Positions 1 to 7,934 are shown, counted from the first letter of the stretch. The stretch: DNA of 64,000 nt from DATDAH01 sp963823495 (GCA_963823495.1 CAWGLV010000001.1:1550001-1614000); one strand, 5' to 3'. Notes: generated by a model from the sequence alone, not told the origin. A program made the numbers and translations.

Positions 1-142
1 TGAGGTTGCCGGGGTAGGGGATGTCGTTGATGCTGCGAGGTGGCGGAGCCCAAGAGGCGGCCGGTGCTCGTGATTCCGTTCACATGCAGCGGGATCACCC
101 TACTCCCGAGTCAGAAGGTGGGCAACAGGTAGGTTTCCGTCG

Positions 143-826
143 ATGGCACCACCCATCGTCATCGCCCACCGAGGGGCCTCTGCGACGTTCCCGGAGAACA
201 CCGTCGAAGCCTTCCTCGGGGCCGCCGAGCACGGGGCGGACTGGGTGGAGCTGGACGCCCGGCGCACCGCCGACGGCGTCCTGGTCGTGCACCATGACGC
301 CCACCTGTCCGACGGTCGGGCCATCGTGGAGCGGCCGGCGGCCGAACTGCCCGAGTCCGTGCCGACCCTCGCCGCGGCCCTCGATGCGTGCGCGGGGATG
401 GGCGTGAACATCGAGATCAAGAACAACCACGACGACCCCGACTTCGACGCCGACGAGTACGTCGCCGAGCGAACCGTCACCCTCCTGGCGGAGCGGGGAG
501 GACGCGACGAGGTCCTGATCTCGTCCTTCAACCGGGACACCCTCGTCCGGATCCGGGGGCGGGCCCCGCACCTGGCCACCGCCCTGCTCGTGGTCGAGCC
601 CGCGGCGGATGTGGTCGAGGTCGTCGTCGCCGCCGGCCACTCGGCCTTGCACCCCTACGACCTCTTCGTCGATGCCGGATTGGTCACCCGGTGTCACGAG
701 GCCGGAGTCGCCGTCAACGTCTGGACCGTGGACCGCCCCGACCGGATGGCCGAGCTCCTCGCCCACGGCGTCGACGGCCTCTGCACCAACGTCCCCCACC
801 TCGCCCGGAGCCTCATCCCTCGATGA
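143..826 (+). CDS. Glycerophosphodiester phosphodiesterase family protein
   Basis: Predicted to hydrolyse glycerophosphodiesters to glycerol-3-phosphate and an alcohol. The 227-residue protein is one TIM-barrel GDPD domain. It opens with the diagnostic HRGASATFPENT motif (residues 8-19), then a metal-ligand motif (WVELDARRTADG, about residues 33-44) and the catalytic VVHHDAHL segment. The length is normal for the short cytosolic GDPDs, and no signal peptide is seen. The ATG at 143 lies 7 nt behind TAGGTT (130-135), so the message may be leaderless. It converges on the lipid kinase gene downstream. The 142 bases before it hold no gene I can support. Family is clear; substrate is not. Confidence 0.9.
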   Translation: MAPPIVIAHRGASATFPENTVEAFLGAAEHGADWVELDARRTADGVLVVHHDAHLSDGRAIVERPAAELPESVPTLAAALDACAGMGVNIEIKNNHDDPDFDADEYVAERTVTLLAERGGRDEVLISSFNRDTLVRIRGRAPHLATALLVVEPAADVVEVVVAAGHSALHPYDLFVDAGLVTRCHEAGVAVNVWTVDRPDRMAELLAHGVDGLCTNVPHLARSLIPR

Positions 827-1008
827 GGTGAGCACCCGTCCGCACAGGTGTGTCCGGCCGGTGTTGGTACTGCAACGGAGTGGAGCAGCGGTGAAGGCGT
901 TCACCGACGGCGATGCCGGAGTGGGTGAGCGAGGGACCGCACGCTGGTAGGAGCTGGAGCCGGATCAGATCCGATCGCCGGTCGCTCCAGAACCGCGAGC
1001 GAACCAGC

Positions 1009-1929
1009 TCAGGGCGACGGCAGCACCAATCTCAGGGCCGCGGGCTCGTGGCGGAACTCGAGGCGGTCGACCTCGCCGAGGTGGTCACCGTCGACCTGGT
1101 AGGGCATGGCCCCGTGGGCGACGAGGTCCACGGCCTCGATGTCGGTGCGGTAGTCGATGTGCTTGGACTTCCGCAGGCGCTCGCCGGAGCCGAGGGCTGA
1201 AGCGGCGATGGACAGGAAGGGCAACACCTTCATGGTCCGCACGGTGACCACGGCCAGGCCACGGTCGAACCCGGCGTCGGGCGCCAGGTTGAAGGGCCGG
1301 TTGCCGAGGTACGTGTAGGGGTTCGTGTTCAGCACGACGGTCATGTAGCCGTCGGGCACCACCGAGCCGTCGGCGTGGTGCACCGAGAAGTGGGACTGCG
1401 TCCGGTCGTAGTGGGCCAGGGTGGTCTCGATCCCGGCGTAGATGAACAGGGCATGGCCGGCGTAGCGCTTCAGGCCGGAGCGCCTCTCGACCTGGGCCAC
1501 GATCGCGGCATCGAAGCCCACGCCGGTGTGGAACAGGAAATAGCGGCCGTTGACGTTGCCCAGGCCGATCGGGCGGATGGCGTCGCGGGCGAGGGCGTCG
1601 AGCAGGTCCGAGGTGGCCTCGATGGGGTCGTTGGGCAGGCCGATCGTGCGGGCGAACACGTTGGTCGAGCCGCCCGGGAGGGTGGCCAGGGCGGTCTCGG
1701 AGCCGGCCAGACCGTTGGCCGCCTCGTTCAGGGTCCCGTCCCCGCCCAACACGACCACCACGTCGACGCCCGCGTGGACCGCGCCGCGGGCCAGGGAGGT
1801 GGCGTGGTCACGGCGGTTGGTCTCGGCCACCGCGACGTCGTGGTCGGCGGACAGCGCCTTGCGGATCACCACCCGGGTGCGGGCGGTGACCGACGAGGCC
1901 GAGGAGTTGACGAGCAGGAGGAGCTTCAG
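1009..1929 (-). CDS. Diacylglycerol/lipid kinase family protein, probable CTG start
   Basis: Predicted to phosphorylate diacylglycerol or a related lipid with ATP at the membrane face. The DAGK catalytic motif GGDGTLNEAANGL and the following LPGGSTNVFARTIG segment are intact. The first canonical start is GTG at 1872, but it would remove the first beta strand of the fold. The frame stays open upstream and encodes KLLLLVNSSAS, the usual beginning of this family, straight after a CTG (1929-1927). That CTG lies 8 nt behind TAGCGT (1943-1938), the spacing seen at other apparent leaderless starts here. I therefore call a 306-residue protein from CTG; 1872 is the conservative alternative. Divergent from etfB. 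Confidence 0.85.
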   Translation of the reverse strand: MKLLLLVNSSASSVTARTRVVIRKALSADHDVAVAETNRRDHATSLARGAVHAGVDVVVVLGGDGTLNEAANGLAGSETALATLPGGSTNVFARTIGLPNDPIEATSDLLDALARDAIRPIGLGNVNGRYFLFHTGVGFDAAIVAQVERRSGLKRYAGHALFIYAGIETTLAHYDRTQSHFSVHHADGSVVPDGYMTVVLNTNPYTYLGNRPFNLAPDAGFDRGLAVVTVRTMKVLPFLSIAASALGSGERLRKSKHIDYRTDIEAVDLVAHGAMPYQVDGDHLGEVDRLEFRHEPAALRLVLPSP

Positions 1930-1955
1930 AGCGCCCGACGCTAGCCGAGGCCGAT

Positions 1956-1985
1956 TTGGCCGCTGCCGGGGCAGGGACCGACAAT
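1956..1985 (+). promoter_or_regulatory. Probable etfBA promoter
   Basis: TTGGCC (1956-1961), an 18-nt spacer and GACAAT (1980-1985). Initiation about 7 nt downstream would fall on the ATG at 1993 of a 10-codon reading frame that overlaps the etfB start. Confidence 0.45.
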
Positions 1986-1992
1986 CTGAGCC

Positions 1993-2025
1993 ATGGATGC
2001 CCCCAACTGGAGCACTGCGTCGTGA
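1993..2025 (+). CDS. Putative leaderless 10-residue upstream ORF coupled to etfB
   Basis: ATG at 1993 opens MDAPNWSTAS followed by TGA at 2023-2025. The stop overlaps the GTG start of etfB (2022-2024) as GTGA, the usual geometry for translational coupling. The ATG sits 7 nt after a -10-like GACAAT, so the transcript may begin at this codon. etfB itself has no convincing Shine-Dalgarno sequence. Short leaderless ORFs are common in mycobacteria; that this one is translated is inference. Confidence 0.45.
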   Translation: MDAPNWSTAS

Positions 2026-2807
2026 ACATCGTCGTGTGCGTGAAGCAGATCCCCGACCCGGCCGAGCCGGGCGAGCTGGATCCCGAGACCAACACGCTCA
2101 AGCGTGATTCCAAGCTGATCCTGGACGAGGCCGACTCGTACGGGGTCGAGATGGCCCTGCAGCTGGTGGACAACGCCGGCGGTGACGGCGAGGTCACCCT
2201 CGTCTCCATGGCCCCGAACAACGAGACCAGCGGTCTGCGCACGGCGCTGGCCATGGGTGCGGCCAAGGCCGTCCTGGTCAGCGACGAGGGCCTCGCCGGC
2301 TCCGACTCGCTGGGTACCGCGAAGGTGCTGGCCAAGGCCATCGGTCGGGTGGACGGCGTGGATCTCATCCTCACCGCCACCGAGTCCAGCGACGGCTACA
2401 CGGGCACCGTGCCCGAGCAGCTGGCCGAGCTCCTCGGACTGCCCTCGGTGACCTTCGCCAAGGACATCGCCGTGGGCGACGGCACCGTGGAGGTGCAGCG
2501 TCAGACGGAGCTGGGTTATGACGAGGTGACCTGCCCGACCCCCGCGTTGGTCTCGGTGACCGCCGGTGTGGTCGAGCCGCGCTATCCCTCCTTCAAGGGG
2601 ATCATGGCGGCCAAGAACAAGCCCGTGGACGAGGCGACCGTGGCCGATCTCGGCCTCGACGTCTCCGAAGTCGGTTGGGCCGGTGCCCGCCAGGAGGTCG
2701 TGGACGTCAGCGCCGCCCCCGAGCGCGAGGCCGGCGAGATCATCGAGGACGAGGGCGAGGCCTATCAGCGGGTCGTCGCCTTCCTGGACGAACTGAAGGT
2801 GATCTGA
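2022..2807 (+). CDS. etfB: Electron transfer flavoprotein subunit beta
   Basis: Beta subunit of the FAD/AMP-containing electron carrier that takes electrons from acyl-CoA dehydrogenases and passes them to the quinone pool. The protein starts MNIVVCVKQIPDP, the family hallmark, from a GTG chosen because it matches that N-terminus exactly. Further ETF-beta features are the LDEADSYGVEMALQL segment and ESSDGYTGTVPEQLAELLGLP. Length (261 residues) is normal. etfA starts 2 nt after its stop, so the two form an operon. An acyl-CoA dehydrogenase (10.3 kb) and an enoyl-CoA hydratase (61.9 kb) in the window are plausible pathway partners. Confidence 0.96.
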   Translation: MNIVVCVKQIPDPAEPGELDPETNTLKRDSKLILDEADSYGVEMALQLVDNAGGDGEVTLVSMAPNNETSGLRTALAMGAAKAVLVSDEGLAGSDSLGTAKVLAKAIGRVDGVDLILTATESSDGYTGTVPEQLAELLGLPSVTFAKDIAVGDGTVEVQRQTELGYDEVTCPTPALVSVTAGVVEPRYPSFKGIMAAKNKPVDEATVADLGLDVSEVGWAGARQEVVDVSAAPEREAGEIIEDEGEAYQRVVAFLDELKVI

Positions 2808-2809
2808 TC

Positions 2810-3778
2810 ATGGCTCTCTCCCGCATCTGGGTGTTCGCCGAGGCCCGTGACGGCGAGGTCCTGCCGATCACCCTCGAGATCCTGGCCAAGGCCACGGAGC
2901 TGGCCGACACCGTCGAGTGCGTGTTCGGCGGTGAGGGCGCCTCGGTGGCCGCCACCCTCGGTGCCCATGGCGCCACGAAGGTCCTTGCCACCGGTGACCT
3001 GGGCGACTCGCTGCAGGGCGTTCCCGTGGCCGCCGCCATCGCCGCGGCCGTCCAGGGCGGTGACGCCCCCGACGCCGTGCTCTTCGGCACCACCTACGAC
3101 GGTCGCGACGTGGCCGGCCGGTTGTCGGCCAAGCTCGATCGCACCGTGTCGACCAACAACGTCGACCTGAGCGAGGACGGCGGTGCCCTCGTCACCACCG
3201 AGCCCATCTTCGGCGGCTCGACCAACATCGCGACCAAGCTGGTCGGCGACGGCCCGGCGCTGGTCCTGCTCCGGCCGAAGTCCTTCGCCGCCGCGGAGGG
3301 CGCCAGCGGCGCCGCCGCCGAGGTGGCCGACCTGGCCGTGCCCGACACCGGCGCCGCCGGGGCCGCGACGGTCAAAGGACGCCACGTCGAGGAGCGTGAG
3401 GGCCCGCAGCTGGACGAGGCGGCAGTCGTCGTGTCCGGTGGCCGTGGCCTCGGCGAGGCCGAGAAGTACGAGATGATCGAGACCCTGGCCAAGCTGCTCA
3501 AGGCGGCCCCGGGTGCATCCCGGGCCATCGTGGATGCCGGCTGGGTCCCGTACTCCTACCAGGTGGGCCAGACGGGCAAGGTCGTGAAGCCGACCGTCTA
3601 CATCGCGTGCGGCATCTCGGGTGCGACCCAGCACCTGGTGGGGATGAAGGGTTCCAACAACATCATCGCCATCAACAAGGACGCCGAGGCCCCCATCTTC
3701 TCGGTGGCCGACCTCGGCATCGTGGGCGACGTCCACAAGGTGCTGCCTCAGGTGATCGAGGCCCTCCAGAACCGGTAG
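2810..3778 (+). CDS. etfA: Electron transfer flavoprotein subunit alpha
   Basis: Alpha subunit of ETF, carrying the FAD-binding C-terminal domain. The 322-residue protein begins MALSRIWVFAEARDGEV. It has the alpha-specific core VVSGGRGLGEAEKYEMIETL, and a C-terminal FAD site with VGQTGKVVKPTVYIACGISG, QHLVGMKGSNNIIAINKD and APIFSVADLGIVGD. The ATG at 2810 follows the etfB stop by 2 nt; longer frames upstream run into etfB and lack family similarity. Nothing is missing. A GC-rich hairpin begins 10 nt after the stop. Confidence 0.97.
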   Translation: MALSRIWVFAEARDGEVLPITLEILAKATELADTVECVFGGEGASVAATLGAHGATKVLATGDLGDSLQGVPVAAAIAAAVQGGDAPDAVLFGTTYDGRDVAGRLSAKLDRTVSTNNVDLSEDGGALVTTEPIFGGSTNIATKLVGDGPALVLLRPKSFAAAEGASGAAAEVADLAVPDTGAAGAATVKGRHVEEREGPQLDEAAVVVSGGRGLGEAEKYEMIETLAKLLKAAPGASRAIVDAGWVPYSYQVGQTGKVVKPTVYIACGISGATQHLVGMKGSNNIIAINKDAEAPIFSVADLGIVGDVHKVLPQVIEALQNR

Positions 3779-3787
3779 TCCCGCTCG

Positions 3788-3820
3788 AGGGCGCCGCTCC
3801 TCTTGTGGGGGTGGCGCCTT
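3788..3820 (+). terminator. Terminator-like hairpin after etfBA
   Basis: Arms 3788-3800 and 3808-3820 pair around the self-complementary GGCGCC core with a 7-nt loop, 10 nt after the etfA stop. There is no T-run, as is usual in high-GC actinobacteria. Confidence 0.55.
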
Positions 3821-4208
3821 CGTCGCGTCTCGGCGGGGGCGGGCAGGTGCGTGGTTCCGGGCGGTGGGGGACGGGGCGGGGGCCTCCCCCGCTCCTACGC
3901 AACGAACGAAACGTCGCCGAGGAAGGCCCCCGCCCCGTCCATTGGGCCCGGGAGACGCGCCCGCCCGCCTGGTGCCGTGGCGCGACTGCGGCGCCACCCC
4001 GGTGGACCGGCACCGGCGGCGTGACTGCCGGGTCGCGTCGCCATCCCTTCGTTGGCGGGGAGGGGGCTGGAGGTCGGCGCGGTGATGTTGATCCGCTGGC
4101 TGCGGCGCTGGAAGGGCACGGCGGGTCTGGAGCGAAGGTGGCTCTTCCGTCCCCTAGTTCGGATCCCGGATTCAGGGGCCGGAAGGAGGACGGGGCACGA
4201 CCGGCGGC
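3821..4208. other. Gene-free interval with a 17-bp inverted repeat
   Basis: The stretch lies between the 3' ends of two convergent genes. Open frames exist on both strands but show no family resemblance. The only clear structure is a perfect 17-bp inverted repeat, 3869-3885 against 3924-3940, with a 38-nt loop. Its C-run/G-run arms could form a strong hairpin or act as a second terminator. I see no tRNA or other recognisable RNA. Confidence 0.5.
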
Positions 4209-5189
4209 TCAGGAGGTGGCGTCCTGGGCGTTGATGGCCCAGGCGAGGCCGTCGGCCTCGTCGGCGACGGCGAGGCGGAGGGACCAGCCGGTGTCGGGCT
4301 CGCTGGCGTCCCACCAGAGCCAGGTGAGCTCGCCGGCCGCGGTGCCCAGCTCGGCGGGATCGACCTCGTCGTGCTCGTCGAGGCCGGTGAGGGTGGTCAG
4401 CGCCCACCAGGCGCGGGCCCGGCCGGTGGCGCCGCCCCGTCGTCGGCCGTGGGCGCCACCCGAGGCGGCGGCCCAGGCCAGGTGGGCCATCGCTTCGGCG
4501 CTGGTGATCTCGACGGCCCGGCCGGAGCGCAGGCCGAGCGCGGCGACGGCCCCGATCGCGTCCCCCTCGACCGCGACGGTCTCGACCCGGCCGTTGGACT
4601 CGGCCATCCAGGTGCGGGCGACCTCGACCAGGGCCGTGGTCACGGTGCGGTCGTCGACCTCCTGACCGGGCTCCCCGAAGAGCGTCGGCAACGGGGTCGG
4701 ACGGTCCGGCGCCGGGAAGTCGGCCTTGTCGGCGTGGTAGGTGGCCAGTGCGTAGCCGGGCTCCCAGGGTTGGAGGACCAGCGGCACCTCGAAGAGATCG
4801 GGGAGGCCGTCGAGGCGGCCGGTCAGGTCCTCGCCCCGCAGGACCCGTTCGTGGGCGGCCAGGGCGGCATGGGCGCCGCCGGGGTGGTGGCCCTCCAGCT
4901 CCGCCCACTCGTGGGTGGAGGCGGCCACCTCGTGCAGGGGGCCGAGGGCCATGAACCCCGAACCCTCGAACAGGACCGCGGCCGCCCTGTCACCGGGGGC
5001 CTCGAGGGCCAATCGGTACTCGGCGTAGGACGCGGCGGGCCACAGCTGGTGGCCTCGCTCGATGGCCGCCTTGGCCTTGTCCCGGAGCCGGATCAGCTCG
5101 TCCCACTCCCGGGAGGAGCACAGCCGGTCCACGTGACGGACCAGCTCGTCGAGGTCCCCCTGGGCCGCCGCCTCATCGACGCTCAGCAC
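4209..5189 (-). CDS. Conserved hypothetical protein
   Basis: A soluble protein of about 326 residues that I cannot place in a family. The N-terminal 80 residues are helical with many charged pairs (DELVRHVDRLCSSREWDEL), resembling TPR-like or HEAT-like helices. The C-terminal half contains a Gly/Arg-rich loop (GGAHGRRRGGATGRARAWW) followed by WLWWDASEPDTGW. No signal peptide or membrane segment. GTG at 5189 is preferred to the codon at 5213, which would place the start inside a duplicated hairpin element. It lies downstream of the SCO1664/DUF3090 cluster on the same strand, but the two hairpins between them argue for separate transcription. Confidence 0.7.
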   Translation of the reverse strand: MLSVDEAAAQGDLDELVRHVDRLCSSREWDELIRLRDKAKAAIERGHQLWPAASYAEYRLALEAPGDRAAAVLFEGSGFMALGPLHEVAASTHEWAELEGHHPGGAHAALAAHERVLRGEDLTGRLDGLPDLFEVPLVLQPWEPGYALATYHADKADFPAPDRPTPLPTLFGEPGQEVDDRTVTTALVEVARTWMAESNGRVETVAVEGDAIGAVAALGLRSGRAVEITSAEAMAHLAWAAASGGAHGRRRGGATGRARAWWALTTLTGLDEHDEVDPAELGTAAGELTWLWWDASEPDTGWSLRLAVADEADGLAWAINAQDATS

Positions 5190-5200
5190 GCCCCGATCCG

Positions 5201-5309
5201 TTCTGGGCCCCACGACCCGTCGTGGAGCGCGGGGGGAGGGCCCAGAAGGGGTACCCGGTCGTTCTGGGCCCCACGACCTGTTGTGGAGCGCGGGGGGGAG
5301 GGCCCAGAA
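5201..5309. repeat. Tandem pair of near-identical hairpin elements
   Basis: Two copies, 5201-5247 (47 nt) and 5262-5309 (48 nt), differ at only a few positions. Each begins TTCTGGGCCC and ends GGGCCCAGAA, so the ends pair. An inner CCACGAC/GTCGTGG stem nests inside (degraded to TTGTGG in copy 2). They lie between two minus-strand genes. They could be terminators or a dispersed palindromic element. Confidence 0.8.
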
Positions 5310-5327
5310 CGGGAAGGAGCGCGGGGG

Positions 5328-6029
5328 TCACACGAGGGGCCAGGGGTAGCGGTGGCCGGTGGGGTCGTGGGGGAAGGCGCCGGCCTGCAGCAGGGCACCG
5401 GCCCGGGTGAGCACGGCATCGCGTTCGAAGGGGTCCAGGAGCGCGGTCAGGGCGTCGGGGAGCCCGTCGTCGACGAGGGCCTGCAGGTCCGCGGCCAGGG
5501 CGTCGGGCAGTCGCTCGCCCGCGTAGTCCCAGATGACGGTCCGCACCTTGAACTCCTGGTGGAAGCTCAGGCCGTTGTCGATGGCCCAGATGTGGCCCTC
5601 GGCGTCGACCAGGCAGTGACCACCCTTGCGGTCGGCGCTGTTGGCCACCAGGTCGAACGCGCACAGCCGGCGGAAGGCGTCGTCGTGGGCCTCGTCCTCG
5701 CGGAGGGTGAAGAAGTGCTCGCTGAAGTCGGCGTCGACGAAGCGTTGCACCGAGCCCTCGCCCGCGGGGCCGTCACGCAGCACCGTCGGCGGCACGACGT
5801 CCCAGCCCAGAGCGGCGGACAGCTCGTAGGCGGCGACCTCGCGGCGGGCGAGGCCGGTGGGGAAGTCCCACAGCGGTCGCTCGCCCCGCACGGGCTTGTA
5901 GACGGCCAGCTCTTCGGTGCCCTCGTGCGCGACCCGGACCAGGAAGGTCCCGTTGGAGCTGTAGGGCATGCGGCCCTCGACGGCCATCTCGCCCTCCCGC
6001 AGGGGCGTGAGGTCGGTGTCGGCGCTCAC
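5328..6029 (-). CDS. SCO1664-family protein (PI3/PI4-kinase-like fold)
   Basis: Member of the actinobacterial SCO1664 family, distantly related to phosphatidylinositol 3/4-kinases; no activity is established. About 233 residues. The kinase-like features are the nucleotide-lysine region (EELAVYKPVRGERPLWDF), the catalytic-loop equivalent FDLVANSADRKGGHCLVD, and the metal-loop equivalent HIWAIDNGLSFH. The C-terminus ends GHRYPWPLV. GTG at 6029 is chosen because it starts MSADTDLTPL just after the DUF3090 stop (7 nt apart); longer frames read into that gene. It forms the conserved block phosphatase-DUF3090-SCO1664, suggesting a shared, still unknown, role. Confidence 0.85.
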   Translation of the reverse strand: MSADTDLTPLREGEMAVEGRMPYSSNGTFLVRVAHEGTEELAVYKPVRGERPLWDFPTGLARREVAAYELSAALGWDVVPPTVLRDGPAGEGSVQRFVDADFSEHFFTLREDEAHDDAFRRLCAFDLVANSADRKGGHCLVDAEGHIWAIDNGLSFHQEFKVRTVIWDYAGERLPDALAADLQALVDDGLPDALTALLDPFERDAVLTRAGALLQAGAFPHDPTGHRYPWPLV

Positions 6030-6036
6030 CGGGCCG

Positions 6037-6528
6037 TCACTTGTGGCCGTTGCTCCGGGGGCAGACGTGGCCGTCGAGATCCATCGGCTGGCCGCAGATC
6101 GGGCAGGGCGGCCGACCGGCGGCGACCAGCGTCTCGGCCAGCTCACAGAAGGCCACGACCTGGGACCGGGTCAGGTGGAAGCGGGCCACGCCCCCGTCGT
6201 CGTCCTCCTCGGCGACCAACTCGTCGGCCTGGAGCACGATGCGGTCGGCTTCGGCGTCGTAGGCCACCCCGAGGGTGCCGACCACCCACTCGGCCACGAC
6301 GGGCTCGACCAGGTCCACGTCGGCGGGCTGCTCGGTCAGCGGGGCGACCGGCAGGTCGTTCAGGACGCCCTGGAGGTACTGGCCGAGGGCTCCCACCTGC
6401 TGCTTCTCGAGCCGGAGGGTGACCACCTGGGTGCCCTCGACGGCCTGCAGGAAGAAGACGCGTGAGCCGGGCTCACCGACGGCCCCGACGGTGAAGCGGT
6501 CCGGCTCCCGCAGATCGAAGGTGCTCAT
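6037..6528 (-). CDS. DUF3090 family protein
   Basis: A 163-residue conserved actinobacterial protein of unknown biochemical function. It starts MSTFDLREPDRFTVGAVGEP and has the family core GSRVFFLQAVEG and RLEKQQVGALGQYLQGVL. A C-terminal zinc-ribbon-like knuckle has cysteines in CPICGQPMDLDGHVCPRSNG. It sits in a fixed three-gene block between the MSMEG_4193-type phosphatase (22 nt upstream) and the SCO1664-family gene (7 nt downstream), so co-transcription is likely. The zinc site is inferred from CX2C plus HXC; whether metal is bound is not shown by sequence alone. Confidence 0.9.
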   Translation of the reverse strand: MSTFDLREPDRFTVGAVGEPGSRVFFLQAVEGTQVVTLRLEKQQVGALGQYLQGVLNDLPVAPLTEQPADVDLVEPVVAEWVVGTLGVAYDAEADRIVLQADELVAEEDDDGGVARFHLTRSQVVAFCELAETLVAAGRPPCPICGQPMDLDGHVCPRSNGHK

Positions 6529-6550
6529 CGGCGCCGGCTCCTCGGGTGGT

Positions 6551-7192
6551 TCACGACGGGACCAGCCGCGTCAGATCGTCCACGGCGTTGACGGCGAGCA
6601 CCAGTGGGCCGTCGTCGGTGAGGGCCACGGCGCTGACCGAGCAGGGTGACACCACCAGCCGCTGGAACAGGTCGAGGTGGGTGCCCATGGCATCGGCCAC
6701 CGCGGCCTTGATGGGATCGGCGTGGGACACCGCCACCACCCGTTGGCCCGGGTGGCGGTCCCGCAGGTCGGCCAGGGCGGCGGTGATGCGGACCTGCATC
6801 TCGCTGAAGGATTCGCCCTTGGGGAAGCGGAAGCCCGACGGGTTCCGCTGGACCTGCTTCCACTCCTTCTTCTTGTAGAGGTCGGCCAGCCGTCTGCCGG
6901 TCCAGGCGCCGAAGTCACACTCGTGGAGGCCGGCGACGGTGCGCACCCGGTTGCCGGTGGCCCTGGCGATCGGCGCCGCGGTCTCACGGGCCCGCTCGAG
7001 GGGGGAGGCGTAGACGGCGGCCACCTCACCGAGCGCGGCGATGCGCCGGGCCACCGTGTCGGCCTGGGCCTTCCCCGCATCGGAGAGGTGGAGGCCCGGT
7101 GCCCGCCCGGGCAGCTTCGTGCCCGTCGTGGGCGTCAGCCCGTGGCGCACGAGGAGCACCAGCGTGGGCGCAATCGGCTTGGCGGTGGCCAT
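6551..7192 (-). CDS. Histidine phosphatase family protein, MSMEG_4193 type
   Basis: A phosphoglycerate-mutase-like phosphatase of the histidine phosphatase superfamily. The phospho-histidine motif LVRHGLTPTTG is near the N-terminus. The acid/base region (LHECDFGAWTG) follows, and the second catalytic histidine is in VVAVSHADPIKAAVADAMG. In actinobacteria this subtype is consistently next to DUF3090 and SCO1664 genes, as here. The true substrate is unknown and a glycolytic role is unlikely. ATG at 7192 lies 9 nt behind TAGGTT (7207-7202), so this is probably the first gene of the cluster and may be leaderless. Divergent from the uracil-DNA glycosylase gene. Confidence 0.9.
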   Translation of the reverse strand: MATAKPIAPTLVLLVRHGLTPTTGTKLPGRAPGLHLSDAGKAQADTVARRIAALGEVAAVYASPLERARETAAPIARATGNRVRTVAGLHECDFGAWTGRRLADLYKKKEWKQVQRNPSGFRFPKGESFSEMQVRITAALADLRDRHPGQRVVAVSHADPIKAAVADAMGTHLDLFQRLVVSPCSVSAVALTDDGPLVLAVNAVDDLTRLVPS

Positions 7193-7201
7193 GAGGTCGT
7201 C

Positions 7202-7259
7202 AACCTATCGGCGCCCTCCCGGTGACCCGGGCGGCCCCCGCCCTCCAGGGTCCTACCGT
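7202..7259. promoter_or_regulatory. Divergent -10 boxes between phosphatase and DNA glycosylase genes
   Basis: Minus strand TAGGTT (7207-7202) is 9 nt from the ATG at 7192. Plus strand TACCGT (7254-7259) is 6 nt from the GTG at 7266. Both spacings fit leaderless transcripts. No clear -35 was found. Confidence 0.45.
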
Positions 7260-7265
7260 GGGGCC

Positions 7266-7934
7266 GTGGCGGACTCCTTGACGGTGGTGGAGGCGGAGGT
7301 GACCGTCTGCCGGGCCTGCCCCCGGCTGGTCGCGTGGCGGGAGCAGGTGGCGGCAGAGAAGCGGGCCGCCTACCTCGACTGGGACTACTGGGGCCGGCCG
7401 GTCCCGGGTTTCGGTGACCCGGCGGCCCGAGTGGCGATCATCGGCCTGGCCCCGGCGGCCCACGGCGCCAACCGCACGGGACGGATGTTCACCGGGGACC
7501 GATCGGGCGACTTCCTCTACTCGGCGCTGCACCGCACCGGCTTCGCCAACCAGCCGACCTCCGAGCACCGCGACGACGGACTCGTCCTCCGCGGGATGTG
7601 GATCACCGCCCCGGTCCGTTGTGCCCCGCCGGCGAACAAGCCGACGCCGGCCGAGCGCGACACCTGCCGACCCTGGCTGGCGCGGGAACTGGCCCTCCTG
7701 GCCGACCTGAGGGTCTTCGTCGTGCTGGGCCAGTTCGCCTACCAGGCCATGGCGAGTCACCTCGGCATCCGGCCCCGCCCGAAGTTCGGCCACGGCGTCG
7801 AGATCGACGCCCCCTCGGGACAGACCGTCCTCTGCAGCTACCACGTCAGCCAGCAGAACACCTTCACCAGGAAGCTCACCGAACCCATGCTCGACGCCGT
7901 CCTCCAACGAGCCCGAGCCCTCGCCGAGCAGTGA
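7266..7934 (+). CDS. Uracil-DNA glycosylase, family 5 (UdgB-like)
   Basis: Excises uracil, and in characterised UdgB enzymes other deaminated bases, from DNA as the first step of base excision repair. The 222-residue protein has motif GLAPAAHGANRTGRMFTGD, diagnostic of family 5. Four cysteines fit the 4Fe-4S cluster: CRAC near residues 15-18, then a pair in RCAPPANKPTPAERDTC. The product-binding motif is CSYHVSQQNTFT. Family 5 typically carries Ala rather than Asp or Asn in the first motif, as seen here. GTG 7266 is chosen over upstream frames because it follows TACCGT by 6 nt and gives a normal length. A strong 13-bp hairpin follows. Confidence 0.9.
   Translation: MADSLTVVEAEVTVCRACPRLVAWREQVAAEKRAAYLDWDYWGRPVPGFGDPAARVAIIGLAPAAHGANRTGRMFTGDRSGDFLYSALHRTGFANQPTSEHRDDGLVLRGMWITAPVRCAPPANKPTPAERDTCRPWLARELALLADLRVFVVLGQFAYQAMASHLGIRPRPKFGHGVEIDAPSGQTVLCSYHVSQQNTFTRKLTEPMLDAVLQRARALAEQ

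Noticed and set aside
1..142. Possible minus-strand coding end reading PPRSINDIPYPGNL at the left edge
   Set aside because: The peptide looks protein-like, but the frame meets a stop upstream and no start codon is available within the visible bases.
4140..4195. CAGGGGCCGGAAGGAGG resembling the SRP RNA tip, and GTTCGGATCC resembling a tRNA T loop
   Set aside because: The GGAA loop is flanked by matching C and G but the conserved AGCAG partner strand of the SRP symmetric loop is missing. The T loop has G where A58 is needed and its stems do not pair.
4052..4234. 60-codon plus-strand frame in the etfA downstream gap
   Set aside because: Arginine-rich translation, no ribosome-binding site, no family resemblance; typical of chance open frames in GC-rich DNA.
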